DNA from: an uncultured Caldimonas sp. | GTDB taxonomy: Bacteria > Pseudomonadota > Gammaproteobacteria > Burkholderiales > Burkholderiaceae | NCBI RefSeq assembly: GCF_946480305.1 | Contig: NZ_CAMLJQ010000018.1 | Span: 1-64,000 of the forward strand | DNA: 64,000 nucleotides | Reading direction: 5' to 3' | Shown: positions 41,662-51,061 of the stretch, one piece after another | Position numbering within the stretch: the first letter of the stretch is position 1 | How the letters are laid out: the number at the start of each line of letters is the position of its first letter | Notes under the pieces: model-generated | The model's database searches: none | Seen by the model: only the letters and a program-made list of their open reading frames with translations | What the model was told of the DNA's origin: nothing | Program-made: the position numbers and the translations under genes

Positions 41662-42244
41662 GCGGCCGCGCACCCGCTTCGCCGAGCAGACGCGCCGCGA
41701 AGCGACGGGCGAGCGTCTTCGCGTCGGGCACGGGCACCGGCAGGGTGTCGATGACGCCGTCGATCGCCAGGTGCGCATAGCCGTGCGCCAGGCTCCAGCC
41801 GCACAAGGCGATCTCTGGCCCCTCGTCTGACGAGAACTCGGTGGCCGCCTGCAGCAGCACGCCGAACGAGCGCTCGGCCGACTGCTGCAACTGCGGATGC
41901 TTCTGCTTGTGTGCCAGCAGCGGGCCGAACATCAGGCGGAACTGCTCGGGGCGGCGCAGTGCAAAGCGCACGTAGGCCTCGCAAATGCCGAGCAGCCGCG
42001 CGCGCACGTCTGCCCCCTCGGCGGCGGCCATCTCGTCCGCCAACACGGCGAACCCCCGTTCCGCGACGGCCGCCGTGAGCGCCTCCAGGCTTTCGAAGTG
42101 GTGATAGGGCGCCGCGTGCGAAACGCCGGCGGCCTTGGCAACCTCGCGCAAAGTGAGCGCCGACACGCCGCGTTCTTCCAACAGGGTTTCGGCGGCCGAC
42201 AGCAGGCTGGCTCGCAAATTTCCGTGGTGGTAAGGCTTGGGCAT
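41609..42244 (-). CDS. TetR/AcrR-family regulator
   Basis: 211 residues: helix-turn-helix [20 protein letters not shown], preceded by [18 protein letters not shown]; the C-terminal ligand domain contains [20 protein letters not shown], the pattern of the WHG-type C-terminal domain. The end (after [14 protein letters not shown]) is Arg/Ser-rich and lies inside the guaC 3' end. Divergent from an NTF2-fold gene, with a TetR-type inverted repeat between them. Confidence 0.88.
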   Translation of the reverse strand: MPKPYHHGNLRASLLSAAETLLEERGVSALTLREVAKAAGVSHAAPYHHFESLEALTAAVAERGFAVLADEMAAAEGADVRARLLGICEAYVRFALRRPEQFRLMFGPLLAHKQKHPQLQQSAERSFGVLLQAATEFSSDEGPEIALCGWSLAHGYAHLAIDGVIDTLPVPVPDAKTLARRFAARLLGEAGARPPTSTDARRRYRRPGSRS

Positions 42245-42253
42245 CGCCGGATC

Positions 42254-42282
42254 TTGACACGAGAAGGATTGGCGCGCACGAT
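42254..42282 (+). promoter_or_regulatory. Sigma70 promoter of the NTF2-fold gene
   Basis: Consensus -35 TTGACA (42254-42259), 17-nt spacer, -10 CACGAT (42277-42282). The start is expected near 42289, at the edge of the operator. Confidence 0.6.
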
Positions 42283-42290
42283 GCGCGGCA

Positions 42291-42311
42291 AATCTTTCTT
42301 TCGTAAAGATT
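42291..42311. promoter_or_regulatory. Putative TetR operator
   Basis: AATCTTT-N7-AAAGATT inverted repeat, immediately downstream of the predicted transcript start of the plus-strand gene and 47 nt upstream of the tetR start. Confidence 0.6.
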
Positions 42312-42321
42312 GGAGCCGGCC

Positions 42322-42789
42322 ATGTACCACTTCGTCGTGCGCAGCAAGCTGCTGCGCGCTTTCCGCGACATCAACGCAGGCGCCTACGAGCGCATCCTTC
42401 CGCAGTTTGCGCAGAGGCACCGGCACACCATGTACGGCCGCCACGCCCTGGCCGGCGAGCGCCGCACCATGCGCTCCACCGCCTTGTGGTACGAGCGGCT
42501 GAAGCGCCTGCTGCCGGACCTGCGCTTCGACGTGCACCGCATCGCGGTGACCGGCTGGCCCTGGGACACCGTCGCCACGGTCGACTGGACCGACCACTTC
42601 ACGCTGCCGGACGGCGGCCAGGGCTCGAACCAAGGCGTGCACGTGTTCGGGCTGCGTTGGGGCAAGGTGCATACACTCGCGATCCACTGCGACACGGCAC
42701 GGCTGCAGGGCTATTGCGAGCGCATGGCGAGCCTCGGAGTGACGGAAGCACTCGCCGACCCCATACAGGACGCGCCCCATTCGGCGTGA
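42322..42789 (+). CDS. NTF2/SnoaL-fold protein
   Basis: 155 residues, cytoplasmic; the pattern of N-terminal helices (LLRAFRDINAGAYERILPQF) followed by beta strands (VTGWPWDTVATVDWTDHF, GVHVFGLRWGKVHTLAIHCD) fits the SnoaL-like NTF2 fold used by small isomerases and ligand-binding proteins. ATG at 42322 is preferred, with GGAG upstream; a TTG lies at 42310. Probably the target of the divergent TetR. Substrate unknown. Confidence 0.7.
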   Translation: MYHFVVRSKLLRAFRDINAGAYERILPQFAQRHRHTMYGRHALAGERRTMRSTALWYERLKRLLPDLRFDVHRIAVTGWPWDTVATVDWTDHFTLPDGGQGSNQGVHVFGLRWGKVHTLAIHCDTARLQGYCERMASLGVTEALADPIQDAPHSA

Positions 42790-42846
42790 AGCCGTGAAAA
42801 GAGGCCCGCAAGGCGTACACGCCTAAAATTGCGGCATCCCAAGTCC

Positions 42847-42871
42847 GGCGGCGTCCTCGAGGGGCGCCGCC
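42847..42871 (+). other. GC hairpin in the valS leader
   Basis: GGCGGCG/CGCCGCC stem (42847-42853/42865-42871) with inner CCTC/GAGG, followed by GTCATTTTCT. A TAAAAT -10 candidate lies at 42824-42829. It could terminate the upstream gene or shape the valS leader. Confidence 0.4.
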
Positions 42872-42907
42872 GTCATTTTCTGCACTCCATTCCTCTGACC
42901 CGGCACC

Positions 42908-45733
42908 ATGTCCGAACTCGCGAAGTCCTTTGAACCGAAAGCCATCGAAGCGAAGTGGGGCCCCGAATGGGAGCGCCGCGGCCTGTACGAACCGACGCTC
43001 GACGAGAACAAGCCCTCGTTCGCGATCCAGCTGCCGCCACCCAACGTGACCGGCACGCTGCACATGGGCCACGCGTTCAACCAGACCATCATGGACTCGC
43101 TGACGCGCTATCACCGCATGGCCGGGTTCAACGCGCTGTGGGTGCCGGGCACCGACCATGCCGGCATCGCGACGCAGATCGTCGTGGAGCGGCAACTGCA
43201 GGCGCAGGGCGTCTCGCGCCACGACCTCGGCCGCAAGAACTTCGTCGCCAAGGTGTGGGAGTGGAAGGAGCACTCGGGCTCCACCATCACGCAGCAGATG
43301 CGGCGCATGGGCGATTCGGTGGCGTGGGGTCACGAGTACTTCACGATGGACGACAAGCTCTCTCCCATCGTGACCGACACCTTCGTGAAGCTCTACGAGC
43401 AAGGGCTCATCTACCGCGGCAAGCGCCTGGTGAACTGGGACCCCGTGCTCAAGTCCGCCGTGTCCGACCTCGAAGTGGAGAGCGAAGAGGAAGAAGGCTC
43501 GCTCTGGCACATCCGCTACCCGCTGGCCGATGGTTCGGCCGAGCTGATCGTGGCCACCACGCGACCTGAGACCATGCTCGGCGACACCGCCGTGATGGTG
43601 CACCCCGAAGACGAGCGCTACCGGCACCTGATCGGCAAGCAGGTGAAGCTGCCGCTGACCGACCGCGCCATCCCCGTGATTGCCGACGAATACGTGGACC
43701 GAGAATTCGGCACCGGCGTCGTGAAGGTCACCCCCGCGCATGACTTCAACGACTACGCGGTGGGTCAACGTCACCAACTGCCGATGATCGGCATCTTCAC
43801 CCTCGACGCGAAAACGAACGACGAAGTGCCGACCGCCTACCGCGGCATCGACCGCTTCGATGCGCGCAGGAAGGTCGTCGCCGACCTGGAGGCGCAGGGC
43901 CTGCTGGTCGAGGTGAAGAAGCACAAGCTCATGGTGCCGCGCTGCGCCCGCACGGGCCAGATCGTCGAGCCGATGCTGACCGACCAGTGGTTCGTCGCGA
44001 TGAGCAAGGCCGGTCCGAGCGGCAAATCGATCGCCGAGCAGGCCATCGAGGTGGTGCAGGACGGCCGTGTGCGCTTCGTGCCCGAGCAGTGGGTCAACAC
44101 CTACAACCAGTGGATGAACAACATCCAGGACTGGTGCATCTCGCGCCAGCTCTGGTGGGGCCATCAGATCCCCGCGTGGTACGGCACGAACGGCGAGCTG
44201 TTCGTGGCGCGCAACGAGGAAGAAGCGCGCGCGAAGGCCAGGGCTGCCGGCTACGAGGGTGAGCTGACGCGCGACGAAGACGTGCTCGACACCTGGTATT
44301 CGTCGGCGCTGGTGCCGTTCTCGACGCTCGGCTGGCCGAACGAGACCAAGGAGATGGACCTCTTCCTGCCCTCGACGGTGCTCGTCACCGGCTTCGACAT
44401 CATCTTCTTCTGGGTCGCCCGGATGATCATGATGACGGTGCACTTCACCGGCCGCGTGCCCTTCCGCCACGTCTACATCCACGGCCTGGTGCGCGATTCG
44501 CAGGGCAAGAAGATGAGCAAGTCGGAAGGCAACGTGCTCGACCCGGTGGACCTGATCGACGGCATCGCGCTGGAGCCGCTGCTCGAAAAGCGCACCACGG
44601 GCTTGCGCAAGCCGGAAACCGCGCCGAAGGTGCGCGATGCGACGAAGAAGGAGTTCCCTGAAGGCATTCCCGGCTACGGTGCGGATGCCCTGCGCTTCAC
44701 GTTCGCGGCGCTCGCCAGCCTCGGCCGCAACATCAACTTCGACAGCAAGCGCTGCGAGGGCTACCGCAACTTCTGCAACAAGCTCTGGAACGCCACACGC
44801 TTCGTGCTGATGAACTGCGAGGGCAAGGATTGCGGCCTCGCCGAGCATGGTGCGCAAGCGTGCGTGCCCGGCGGGTACCTGGACTTCTCGAACGCCGACC
44901 GCTGGATCACCGGCGAGTTGCAGCGCGTGGAAGCCGCCGTCGAACAGGCGTTTGCCGAATACCGCCTCGACAACGTGGCGAATGCGATCTACCAGTTCGT
45001 GTGGGATCAGTACTGCGACTGGTACCTGGAGATCGCCAAGGTGCAGATCGCGACCGGCGACGAGGCGCAGCAGCGCGCCACGCGGCGCACACTGATCCGT
45101 GTGCTGGAGACCGTGCTGCGCCTGCTGCACCCCATCACACCGTTCATCACCGAAGAACTGTGGCAGAAGGTGGCGCCCGTGGCGGGTCGCAAGGCCCCTG
45201 GATCGGACGAGTCGATCATGCTCGCGCCGTACCCGAAGGCCCAGCTCGAACGGGTCGATCCGAAGGCCGATGCCTGGATGGAGCGGTTGAAGGCCGTGGT
45301 CGGCACCTGCCGCAACCTCCGCAGCGAAATGGCGTTGTCACCGGCCGACCGCGTGCCGCTGTATGCGATCGGCGGCACGGATTTCATTGGGCAGGCGGCA
45401 CCCGTGCTGCAGGCACTGGCGAAGCTCAGCGAAGTCAAGGTGTTCAAAGACGAGGCGGAATTTGCACACGCCACGCGCATGGCCCCGGTCGCCGTGCAAG
45501 GCGAAAGCCGCCTGGCGCTGCATGTCGAGATCGACGTGGCCGCCGAACGCGAGCGCCTGGGCAAGGAATTGAAGCGGCTCGAGAACGAGATTGCCAAATC
45601 GCAAGCAAAGCTTGGTAACGACAAGTTTGTATCCCGCGCTGCTGCTAACGTCGTGGAACAGGAACGGGCGAGACTGTCAGACTTCACTGCTACCCTCGCC
45701 CGGGTGCGTGACCAGATCGACCGGCTGGCGTGA
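42908..45733 (+). CDS. valS: Valyl-tRNA synthetase
   Basis: Class I synthetase charging tRNA-Val, 941 residues. HIGH-type motif in [15 protein letters not shown], the CP1 editing domain ([20 protein letters not shown]), KMSKS motif in [18 protein letters not shown], anticodon domain, and the C-terminal coiled coil ([20 protein letters not shown]). Followed by galU after 44 nt. Confidence 0.97.
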   Translation: MSELAKSFEPKAIEAKWGPEWERRGLYEPTLDENKPSFAIQLPPPNVTGTLHMGHAFNQTIMDSLTRYHRMAGFNALWVPGTDHAGIATQIVVERQLQAQGVSRHDLGRKNFVAKVWEWKEHSGSTITQQMRRMGDSVAWGHEYFTMDDKLSPIVTDTFVKLYEQGLIYRGKRLVNWDPVLKSAVSDLEVESEEEEGSLWHIRYPLADGSAELIVATTRPETMLGDTAVMVHPEDERYRHLIGKQVKLPLTDRAIPVIADEYVDREFGTGVVKVTPAHDFNDYAVGQRHQLPMIGIFTLDAKTNDEVPTAYRGIDRFDARRKVVADLEAQGLLVEVKKHKLMVPRCARTGQIVEPMLTDQWFVAMSKAGPSGKSIAEQAIEVVQDGRVRFVPEQWVNTYNQWMNNIQDWCISRQLWWGHQIPAWYGTNGELFVARNEEEARAKARAAGYEGELTRDEDVLDTWYSSALVPFSTLGWPNETKEMDLFLPSTVLVTGFDIIFFWVARMIMMTVHFTGRVPFRHVYIHGLVRDSQGKKMSKSEGNVLDPVDLIDGIALEPLLEKRTTGLRKPETAPKVRDATKKEFPEGIPGYGADALRFTFAALASLGRNINFDSKRCEGYRNFCNKLWNATRFVLMNCEGKDCGLAEHGAQACVPGGYLDFSNADRWITGELQRVEAAVEQAFAEYRLDNVANAIYQFVWDQYCDWYLEIAKVQIATGDEAQQRATRRTLIRVLETVLRLLHPITPFITEELWQKVAPVAGRKAPGSDESIMLAPYPKAQLERVDPKADAWMERLKAVVGTCRNLRSEMALSPADRVPLYAIGGTDFIGQAAPVLQALAKLSEVKVFKDEAEFAHATRMAPVAVQGESRLALHVEIDVAAERERLGKELKRLENEIAKSQAKLGNDKFVSRAAANVVEQERARLSDFTATLARVRDQIDRLA

Positions 45734-45777
45734 AGCTTGCATCGGTGTCGGGTCAGTCAATACCAGGAGGAAAAAAC

Positions 45778-46644
45778 ATGCACGTCACGAAAGCTGTATT
45801 TCCAGTGGCGGGCCTCGGCACCCGCTTTTTGCCCGCGACCAAGGCGCAACCGAAAGAGATGCTGCCGGTGGTCGACAAGCCGCTGATCCAGTACGCCGTG
45901 GAAGAGGCCTATGAAGCCGGCATCCGCGAAATGATCTTCGTCACCGGCCGCACCAAGCGCCCGATCGAAGACCACTTCGACATGGCCTACGAACTGGAAA
46001 CCGAACTCGAAGCCGCCGGCAAGCATGAACTGCTCAAGATCGTGCAGTCGATCAAACCGGACGACATGGAGTGCGTTTTCGTGCGCCAGCCCAAGATGCT
46101 GGGCCTGGGCCACGCGGTGATGTGCGCCGAGCGCCTGGTCAACGGTCACCCGTTCGCGGTAATCCTGGCCGACGACCTGATGGTTGGACGGCCTCCGGTC
46201 ATGAAGCAGATGGTCGAGCAGTTCGCCGACTGGAAGGCCACCATCATCGCGGTGCAGGAGGTGCCACCCGAGCAGACACGCCGCTACGGCATCGTCGCCG
46301 GCACGCAGGTCAACGACCGGCTGATGGACGTTGAAGAGATCGTCGAGAAGCCCGCTCCAGAAGTGGCGCCGTCACGTCTGGGCGTTGCCGGCCGCTATAT
46401 CCTGACCCACGGCGTGTTCGACGAGATCCGTCGCCAGCCGAAGGGCGTGGGCGGCGAGATCCAGCTCACCGACGGCATCGCCGGCCTGCTGCGCCGCGAG
46501 AAGGTGTTCGCGTACCGCTATGACGGCGTGCGCTATGACTGCGGCAGCAAGGAAGGTTTCCTGCAGGCCACGGTGGAGCTTGCGCTCGGCCACCCGCAAC
46601 TGGGCGCCGGGTTCCGCGAGTACCTGAAGAGCCTGGATTTGTAA
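45778..46644 (+). CDS. galU: UTP-glucose-1-phosphate uridylyltransferase
   Basis: Makes UDP-glucose for polysaccharide, LPS and trehalose synthesis. 288 residues: nucleotide-binding [36 protein letters not shown], the metal Asp in [27 protein letters not shown] and [11 protein letters not shown] strong ribosome site (CAGGAGGAAAAAAC) fixes the ATG at 45778. Confidence 0.95.
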   Translation: MHVTKAVFPVAGLGTRFLPATKAQPKEMLPVVDKPLIQYAVEEAYEAGIREMIFVTGRTKRPIEDHFDMAYELETELEAAGKHELLKIVQSIKPDDMECVFVRQPKMLGLGHAVMCAERLVNGHPFAVILADDLMVGRPPVMKQMVEQFADWKATIIAVQEVPPEQTRRYGIVAGTQVNDRLMDVEEIVEKPAPEVAPSRLGVAGRYILTHGVFDEIRRQPKGVGGEIQLTDGIAGLLRREKVFAYRYDGVRYDCGSKEGFLQATVELALGHPQLGAGFREYLKSLDL

Positions 46645-46965
46645 GGCCCACCCCCTACGCGCTTCGCGCGCCCCCTCAAGGGGGCGACACCAGCGGACCG
46701 GCGGAGCCGGATCCGCGGTGTCACTCGGGTGGGGCGAGGGGCGCGTGCTTCAGCGCGCCGAATACACGCCGCCTCGGGCGAGCGGGGAAGTCCGTCCACC
46801 CTCAAGGGGGCGAGACCGGCGGACCGGTGGAGCCGGATCCGCGGTGTCACTCGGGTGGGGCGAGGGGCGCGTGCTTCAGCGCGCCGAATACACGCCGCCT
46901 TGGGCGAGCGGGGAAGTCCTGTCCACCCTCAAGCACGCGCCGCTTCGGGCGAGCGGGTGACGTCC
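46645..46965. repeat. Tandem copies of the structured intergenic repeat
   Basis: Two near-identical units of about 126 bp start at CTCAAG 46675 and 46801, and a third, internally deleted unit starts at 46928. A partial copy precedes them. The conserved part (GCGGACCGG, GAGCCGGATCCGCGGTGTCA) can fold as GACACC-A-GCGGA-CCGGC, loop GGA, GCCGG-A-TCCGC-GGTGTC in unit 1. Related to the single copy at 7085-7170. It fills the gap between galU and the TusA-like gene; no gene is seen. Confidence 0.8.
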
Positions 46966-46979
46966 TATGCGGGCGCGTT

Positions 46980-47207
46980 TCAGCGCCGGCGCAGCACGTG
47001 GACGAATTCCTTGTCGAGCGTCTGCTGGTCGACCAGCTCGTTGCCGGTTTGCTTGGCGAAGGCCTGGAAGTCGCGCAGGGAGCCGGGGTCGGTCGCGACC
47101 ACCTTCAGCAATTCGCCGCTCTGCATCTCGGCCAGGGCCTTCTTGGCCTTCAGGATGGGCAGCGGGCAGTTCAGGCCGCGGGTGTCAAGTTCCTTGCTGA
47201 TGTCCAT
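46980..47207 (-). CDS. TusA-family sulfurtransferase
   Basis: 75 residues; a small sulfur-carrier fold with the active cysteine in TRGLNCPLPILKAKKALAEM and GELLKVVATDPGSLRDFQAF. True TusA relays sulfur to tRNA thiolation; other members serve molybdenum-cofactor or sulfur-oxidation pathways. AAGGA precedes the ATG. No partner sulfurtransferase gene is adjacent. Confidence 0.9.
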   Translation of the reverse strand: MDISKELDTRGLNCPLPILKAKKALAEMQSGELLKVVATDPGSLRDFQAFAKQTGNELVDQQTLDKEFVHVLRRR

Positions 47208-47246
47208 GTGAGGGTTCCTTGAATCCGGCGATTTTAGGCTGCGGGG

Positions 47247-47783
47247 TCATACGCGTGGGAGCTCGATCCATTGGGGCTCATGGCCGCGTGCCTTCAGCCA
47301 TTGCGCCAGCATCACGCCCGTGCCGGCAGGCCAGCACTTCACCTCCTCCGGGCGGAACAGCTTGTACTCGGCCAGTTCGGGCGACAGCACGATCTCGCCG
47401 TGCGCGACGGCGTGGTAGGTGATGATCACCTGGTTCATGCGCTGGAAATCGCATACACCCTGCAGCGCGAGGTGAGACACCGTCAGCGATGTTTCCTCCG
47501 CGATCTCGCGGCGGATGCCGTCCTCGGGCGATTCGCCCGCTTCCATGAAGCCGGTGATGAGCGCGAACATGCGGCCCGTCCACGCCGCGTTGCGTGCCAG
47601 CAGGATCTGGCCGTCGCGGTCGGACAGCTCGATGATCGCCGCCAGCACCGGCGTCGGGTTGTTCCAGTGGGTGTAGCCGCAGGCCACACATCGCTGCCGC
47701 TCGCGTTCGCCGCCGTCCTCGGTCGCCGCCAGCCACTGCAGCGGGGTGGCGCAACGCGGGCAGAATTTGAAGTCGCTCACCAT
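47247..47783 (-). CDS. Nudix hydrolase with N-terminal zinc ribbon
   Basis: 178 residues, AGGAG before the ATG at 47783. The N-terminus has two Cys pairs (FCPRCATPL and CVACGYTHWNNPTP), as in NADH pyrophosphatase-type proteins, followed by a Nudix box GFMEAGESPEDGIRREIAEE. Substrate is probably a nucleotide diphosphate such as NADH, though the short length (NudC is about 260) leaves this open. A TAGGAT -10 candidate lies at 47807-47812. Its start codon overlaps that proposed for the divergent gene. Confidence 0.85.
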   Translation of the reverse strand: MVSDFKFCPRCATPLQWLAATEDGGERERQRCVACGYTHWNNPTPVLAAIIELSDRDGQILLARNAAWTGRMFALITGFMEAGESPEDGIRREIAEETSLTVSHLALQGVCDFQRMNQVIITYHAVAHGEIVLSPELAEYKLFRPEEVKCWPAGTGVMLAQWLKARGHEPQWIELPRV

Positions 47784-48519
47784 GCACTCCTGCTCAGAAT
47801 CCGGCCATCCTAGCGGCCTTCCTTCACCTTCGCTGTCGCCGACGCACGGCTCGCGCCGCGTCGCCAGCAACCAGTGCGGCCTGCACCCGCGCTTGGAGCG
47901 CGTGGTGCGCAAGCACCTCGCCACCGAGTTCCGCCGCCCGCCCGCAGCCTACAGCGTGGCTGCGTGCAACACGCTGCTTGAGCGGTGGGATGGCAGCGCG
48001 CCACTGATGCTCGACAGCGCCTGCGGCTCCGGAGAAAGCACCGCAGCCCTTGCGTTGTGCCACCCTGGCGCCTTCATCGTGGGCGTAGACCAGTCGGAGG
48101 AGCGCCTCGCGCGTGGAATGCGCAAGCTGGCCGACTCGCTACCGCGCAATGCCTTGCTGCTGCGCGCCGACGTGACCGACATCTGGGCCCTGCTGGTGCG
48201 GCAAGGCATACGCCTGGCGCGCCACTATCTGCTCTACCCCAATCCGTGGCCCAAGAGCGAGCACCTGCAGCGGCGTTGGCACGGCCACCCGCGGCTGCGC
48301 GAACTGATCGCACTGGGGGGCGAGCTCGAGCTGCGCACCAACTGGCCGCTCTATGCCGAGGAATTCGCTTGCGCCTTGAGCCTGGCAGGCTGGCAGTCAA
48401 GGCGCGTGGACGTGCCGGCAGCAGAGCCGCTGACGCCCTTCGAGCGCAAATACCGTGACAGCGGTCACCCGCTGTGCAGGGTCGTCGCTCAGGCCGGAAA
48501 GACGCCGGTCGACAGGTAG
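47782..48519 (+). CDS. TrmB-like SAM-dependent methyltransferase
   Basis: About 245 residues. SAM-binding motif MLDSACGSGESTAALALCHP and VGVDQSEERLARG; then HYLLYPNPWPKSEHLQRRWH, related to the PDPWPKKRHHKRR signature of tRNA m7G46 methyltransferases, and ELELRTNWPLYAEEFACAL. It is a divergent TrmB relative whose RNA substrate is inferred only. The start is uncertain: ATG at 47782 shares bases with the opposing Nudix start and has no ribosome site. Its 3' end overlaps cysM by 31 nt. Confidence 0.7.
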   Translation: MHSCSESGHPSGLPSPSLSPTHGSRRVASNQCGLHPRLERVVRKHLATEFRRPPAAYSVAACNTLLERWDGSAPLMLDSACGSGESTAALALCHPGAFIVGVDQSEERLARGMRKLADSLPRNALLLRADVTDIWALLVRQGIRLARHYLLYPNPWPKSEHLQRRWHGHPRLRELIALGGELELRTNWPLYAEEFACALSLAGWQSRRVDVPAAEPLTPFERKYRDSGHPLCRVVAQAGKTPVDR

Positions 48520-49394
48520 CGGTCGCCGCGGTCGCAGACCACGAACACGATGGTCGCGTTCTCGACCTGCTTCGCGATCTGCAGGGCCACCCAGCAGGCG
48601 CCCGCGGCCGAGATGCCGGCAAACAGGCCTTCTTCTCGTGCCAGCCGGCGGGCCATGTCTTCGGCATCGGCCTGGCTCACGTAGACCATCTCGTCGACCC
48701 ACGTCGGGTCGTAGATCTTGGGCAGGTATTCCTGCGGCCACTTGCGGATGCCGGGGATGCGGGAGCCCTCGCTCGGCTGCGCACCGACGATGCGCACCTG
48801 CGGGTTCTTTTCCTTCAGGAAGCGAGACACGCCGGTGATCGTGCCGGTCGTGCCCATCGCGCTGACGAAGTGCGTGATGCGGCCTTCGGTGTCGGCCCAG
48901 ATCTCGGGGCCGGTGGTTTCGTAGTGGATGCGCGGGTTGTCGCCGTTGGCGAACTGGTCGAGCACCAGGCCCTTGCCGTCCTTCTGCATCTGCTCGGCCA
49001 GGTCGCGCGCGTACTCCATGCCGCCCGCCTTGGGCGTGAGGATCAGTTCGGCGCCGAAAGCCTTCATCGTCTGCGCGCGCTCGATGGACAGGTCCTCCGG
49101 CATGATCAGCAGCATGCGGTAGCCACGAATCGCTGCTGCCATCGCCAGTGCGATGCCGGTGTTGCCCGAGGTCGCCTCGATCAGCGTATCGCCCGGCTTG
49201 ATCTGGCCGCGCTCCTCGGCACGGCGGATCATGCTGATGGCCGGCCGGTCCTTCACCGAGCCCGCCGGATTGTTGCCTTCGAGCTTGCCCAGGATCACGT
49301 TGCCGCGCTGCTCGTTGTCGAGGCCGGGCACGCGTTGCAGCTGCACCAGCGGGGTCTGGCCGATGACGTCTTCGATGGTCTTGTAGGCGGGCAT
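48489..49394 (-). CDS. cysM: Cysteine synthase B
   Basis: PLP enzyme making cysteine (or S-sulfocysteine) from O-acetylserine. 301 residues: IGQTPLVQLQRVPG, PLP lysine in GNNPAGSVKDRPAISMI, phosphate loop EATSGNTGIALAMAAA, GTTGTITGVSRFLKEKNP. The basic residues and loop QPSEGSRIPGIRKWPQEY fit CysM rather than CysK. ATG at 49394 with a GAGAG upstream. Confidence 0.93.
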   Translation of the reverse strand: MPAYKTIEDVIGQTPLVQLQRVPGLDNEQRGNVILGKLEGNNPAGSVKDRPAISMIRRAEERGQIKPGDTLIEATSGNTGIALAMAAAIRGYRMLLIMPEDLSIERAQTMKAFGAELILTPKAGGMEYARDLAEQMQKDGKGLVLDQFANGDNPRIHYETTGPEIWADTEGRITHFVSAMGTTGTITGVSRFLKEKNPQVRIVGAQPSEGSRIPGIRKWPQEYLPKIYDPTWVDEMVYVSQADAEDMARRLAREEGLFAGISAAGACWVALQIAKQVENATIVFVVCDRGDRYLSTGVFPA

Positions 49395-49479
49395 GTCGGT
49401 ACTCTCTTTGATCCGCTCGAAAAACATGGGGAGCGCACATTGTGTCAGGCTTGCCAAGGCCACACCGGCCGCGCTGTGT

Positions 49480-49485
49480 GATAAT
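49480..49485 (+). promoter_or_regulatory. -10 element of tRNA-Leu
   Basis: Extended -10 TGTGATAAT ending at 49485, 33 nt before the mature tRNA 5' end; the -35 is weak. Confidence 0.5.
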
Positions 49486-49518
49486 CGCGGCCTCGCACGC
49501 AAAGCGTGTTTCCCGCCG

Positions 49519-49605
49519 GCCCAGGTGGCGAAATAGGTAGACGCAAGGGACTCAAAATCCCTCGCCAGCGATGGCGTGCCGGTTCGAGTCCGGCTCTGGG
49601 CACCA
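49519..49605 (+). tRNA. tRNA-Leu (CAA)
   Basis: Acceptor stem GCCCAGG pairs with TCTGGGC (one G-T), followed by A and an encoded CCA. Anticodon stem AGGGA/TCCCT with loop CTCAAAA gives anticodon CAA. A long class II variable arm (CGCCAGCGATGGCG) and GGTTCGAGTCC T arm are present. 87 nt including CCA. The lower-GC M23 islet lies about 0.9 kb downstream. Confidence 0.95.
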
Positions 49606-49646
49606 CCCCTCCCCCCTCCCCTGCTTCTCGACGCTCCGCGGCGCGC

Positions 49647-50267
49647 TCAGTCGTGCGTCTCGCCCGCAAGCGGCGTGGCCAGCATCGAGGCACGCGCGCC
49701 GAACATGTCGAACCAGCGCGACAGCCGCGGTCTGCCTGGGCGGAACGCAGGCAGCCCGCGAAACTCGATCCAGCTCAACGCGGTCGCGACCGCAATGCTG
49801 CCCAGGTCGAGCGGCACGTCGTCGGGCCACTCACGCTCCAGCATGTCGTAGCCAGCAACGAGCTTGGCCACCATGCCGTCGCGCAGCGCCGGATAGCGCA
49901 GGGGTTCGGGCCGGCGTTCGGTTTCCCAGCGCACGGCAATGCCCGCCTCGCACAGACCCTTTGCCAGCGCATCCAGACGCAGTGCGCGCCAACGCGCTTC
50001 GCCACCGTGGGCAAGGAGCCGACCGGGGGTGGCGCTGATGCTGTCGACGTACTCGCAGATCACGGTGGAGTCGAACAGCGGTTCGGCACCGCGACGCACG
50101 AGCACGGGAACCTTCCCGAGCGGGTTGACAGCGCGAACTTCGGGGTTGGGACGTGTCGGGCTGGTTTCGTGGTGCACCACCTCGACGTCGCCCGCCAACC
50201 CTGCTTCGTGTATGAACACCAGTGCCTTGCGTGCGAACGGAGAGTGCGTTTGATAGAGCAGTTTCAT
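49647..50267 (-). CDS. Glutathione S-transferase family protein
   Basis: 206 residues: thioredoxin-fold N-terminus (MKLLYQTHSPFARKALVFIH, NPLGKVPVLVRRGAEPLFDS with the cis-Pro and Asp/Ser of the glutathione site, TVICEYVD) and an all-helical C-terminal domain. Probably a cytosolic detoxification or reductase GST; class and substrate unclear. Minus strand, downstream of and convergent with tRNA-Leu. Confidence 0.88.
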   Translation of the reverse strand: MKLLYQTHSPFARKALVFIHEAGLAGDVEVVHHETSPTRPNPEVRAVNPLGKVPVLVRRGAEPLFDSTVICEYVDSISATPGRLLAHGGEARWRALRLDALAKGLCEAGIAVRWETERRPEPLRYPALRDGMVAKLVAGYDMLEREWPDDVPLDLGSIAVATALSWIEFRGLPAFRPGRPRLSRWFDMFGARASMLATPLAGETHD

Positions 50268-50509
50268 GGTTGCCGTTGAAATGAACAAGCCCTCCATCTT
50301 GTGCAACGGGCGTCGACGATGCGCCGCATTTCCAATGCTTCAGGCGTTGCCGCGCCGCAAACGGCGGGCACGGGACGCGGTGCCTCCGCTGCCCGGGCAT
50401 CGGTGCCACCCCTCCCCATTTGGAGGGTGCGTAACACCGCCCGTGCGGCATTGACCGAGGGGCACGCGCCGTCAAGAATTTCGCCTCCAGAAAAACATCA
50501 GGAGGACGA

Positions 50510-51061
50510 ATGGCTGCGCTTTCATGGCCGCTCGCACACAACACGATCCGCAAGCAGGTGAAGAACAACACGTTCGGGTACGTGCGCAATGGAGGACAAC
50601 GGCCTCATCAGGGCTGGGACTTGTATGCCCCGCTGTTCACGCCGTGCTATGCGGTGGCGGACGGCATCATTGAATGTGCGAGGCCAGACGGCATGTTTGG
50701 CATGCTGGTTCTCCTCAAGTTTCTTCATGGTCAGCAGACGTATTGGGCAGCCTACGCGCACCTGTCTGTTGCATTTGTCCAGGAGAAGCAGGCGGTAACA
50801 CGCGATATGCAGCTCGGACTGACCGGAACAACCGGCAACGCAAGTGGCACGAGCGGCGACGACTTGCATCTCCACTTTGAGATTCGCACCACTCCTTTCC
50901 CCGGAAAAGGACTGACCGGCCGCGTGGATCCGGCGCAACTGTTTGGGTTTACCCCTCTCGATACAACCATCATTCAGGCCCGCGGTGAGAAAAGGAGCAC
51001 CTCGGGGCTCAATGGGTTGCTGGTGAAGGGCGCAAATGTTCTGGAGGAATCGTCCAAATGA
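50510..51061 (+). CDS. M23-family peptidase without signal peptide (probable peptidoglycan-targeting effector)
   Basis: 183 residues, start fixed by AGGAGG before the ATG at 50510. It is essentially only an M23 (LytM) endopeptidase domain. Metal ligands are HQGWD near residue 33, the catalytic YAHLS near 85, and HLHFE near 122, so it should be active on peptide cross-links of peptidoglycan. There is no signal peptide or membrane segment, although its substrate is periplasmic. The next gene overlaps by ATGA and encodes a secreted protein. GC is about 58% by hand count over 50521-51000, clearly below sampled flanking DNA (about 70% in one line). This fits a transferred effector/immunity pair. 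Alternative: a phage-type lysin. Confidence 0.72.
   Translation: MAALSWPLAHNTIRKQVKNNTFGYVRNGGQRPHQGWDLYAPLFTPCYAVADGIIECARPDGMFGMLVLLKFLHGQQTYWAAYAHLSVAFVQEKQAVTRDMQLGLTGTTGNASGTSGDDLHLHFEIRTTPFPGKGLTGRVDPAQLFGFTPLDTTIIQARGEKRSTSGLNGLLVKGANVLEESSK

Noticed and set aside
42790..42907. T-box leader before valS
   Set aside because: No T-box sequence or specifier loop; T-boxes are not expected in this group. Only a GC hairpin is supported.
46718..47222. Open frames through the tandem repeats after galU
   Set aside because: They repeat with the 126-bp unit, lack ribosome sites and run antisense into the TusA gene.
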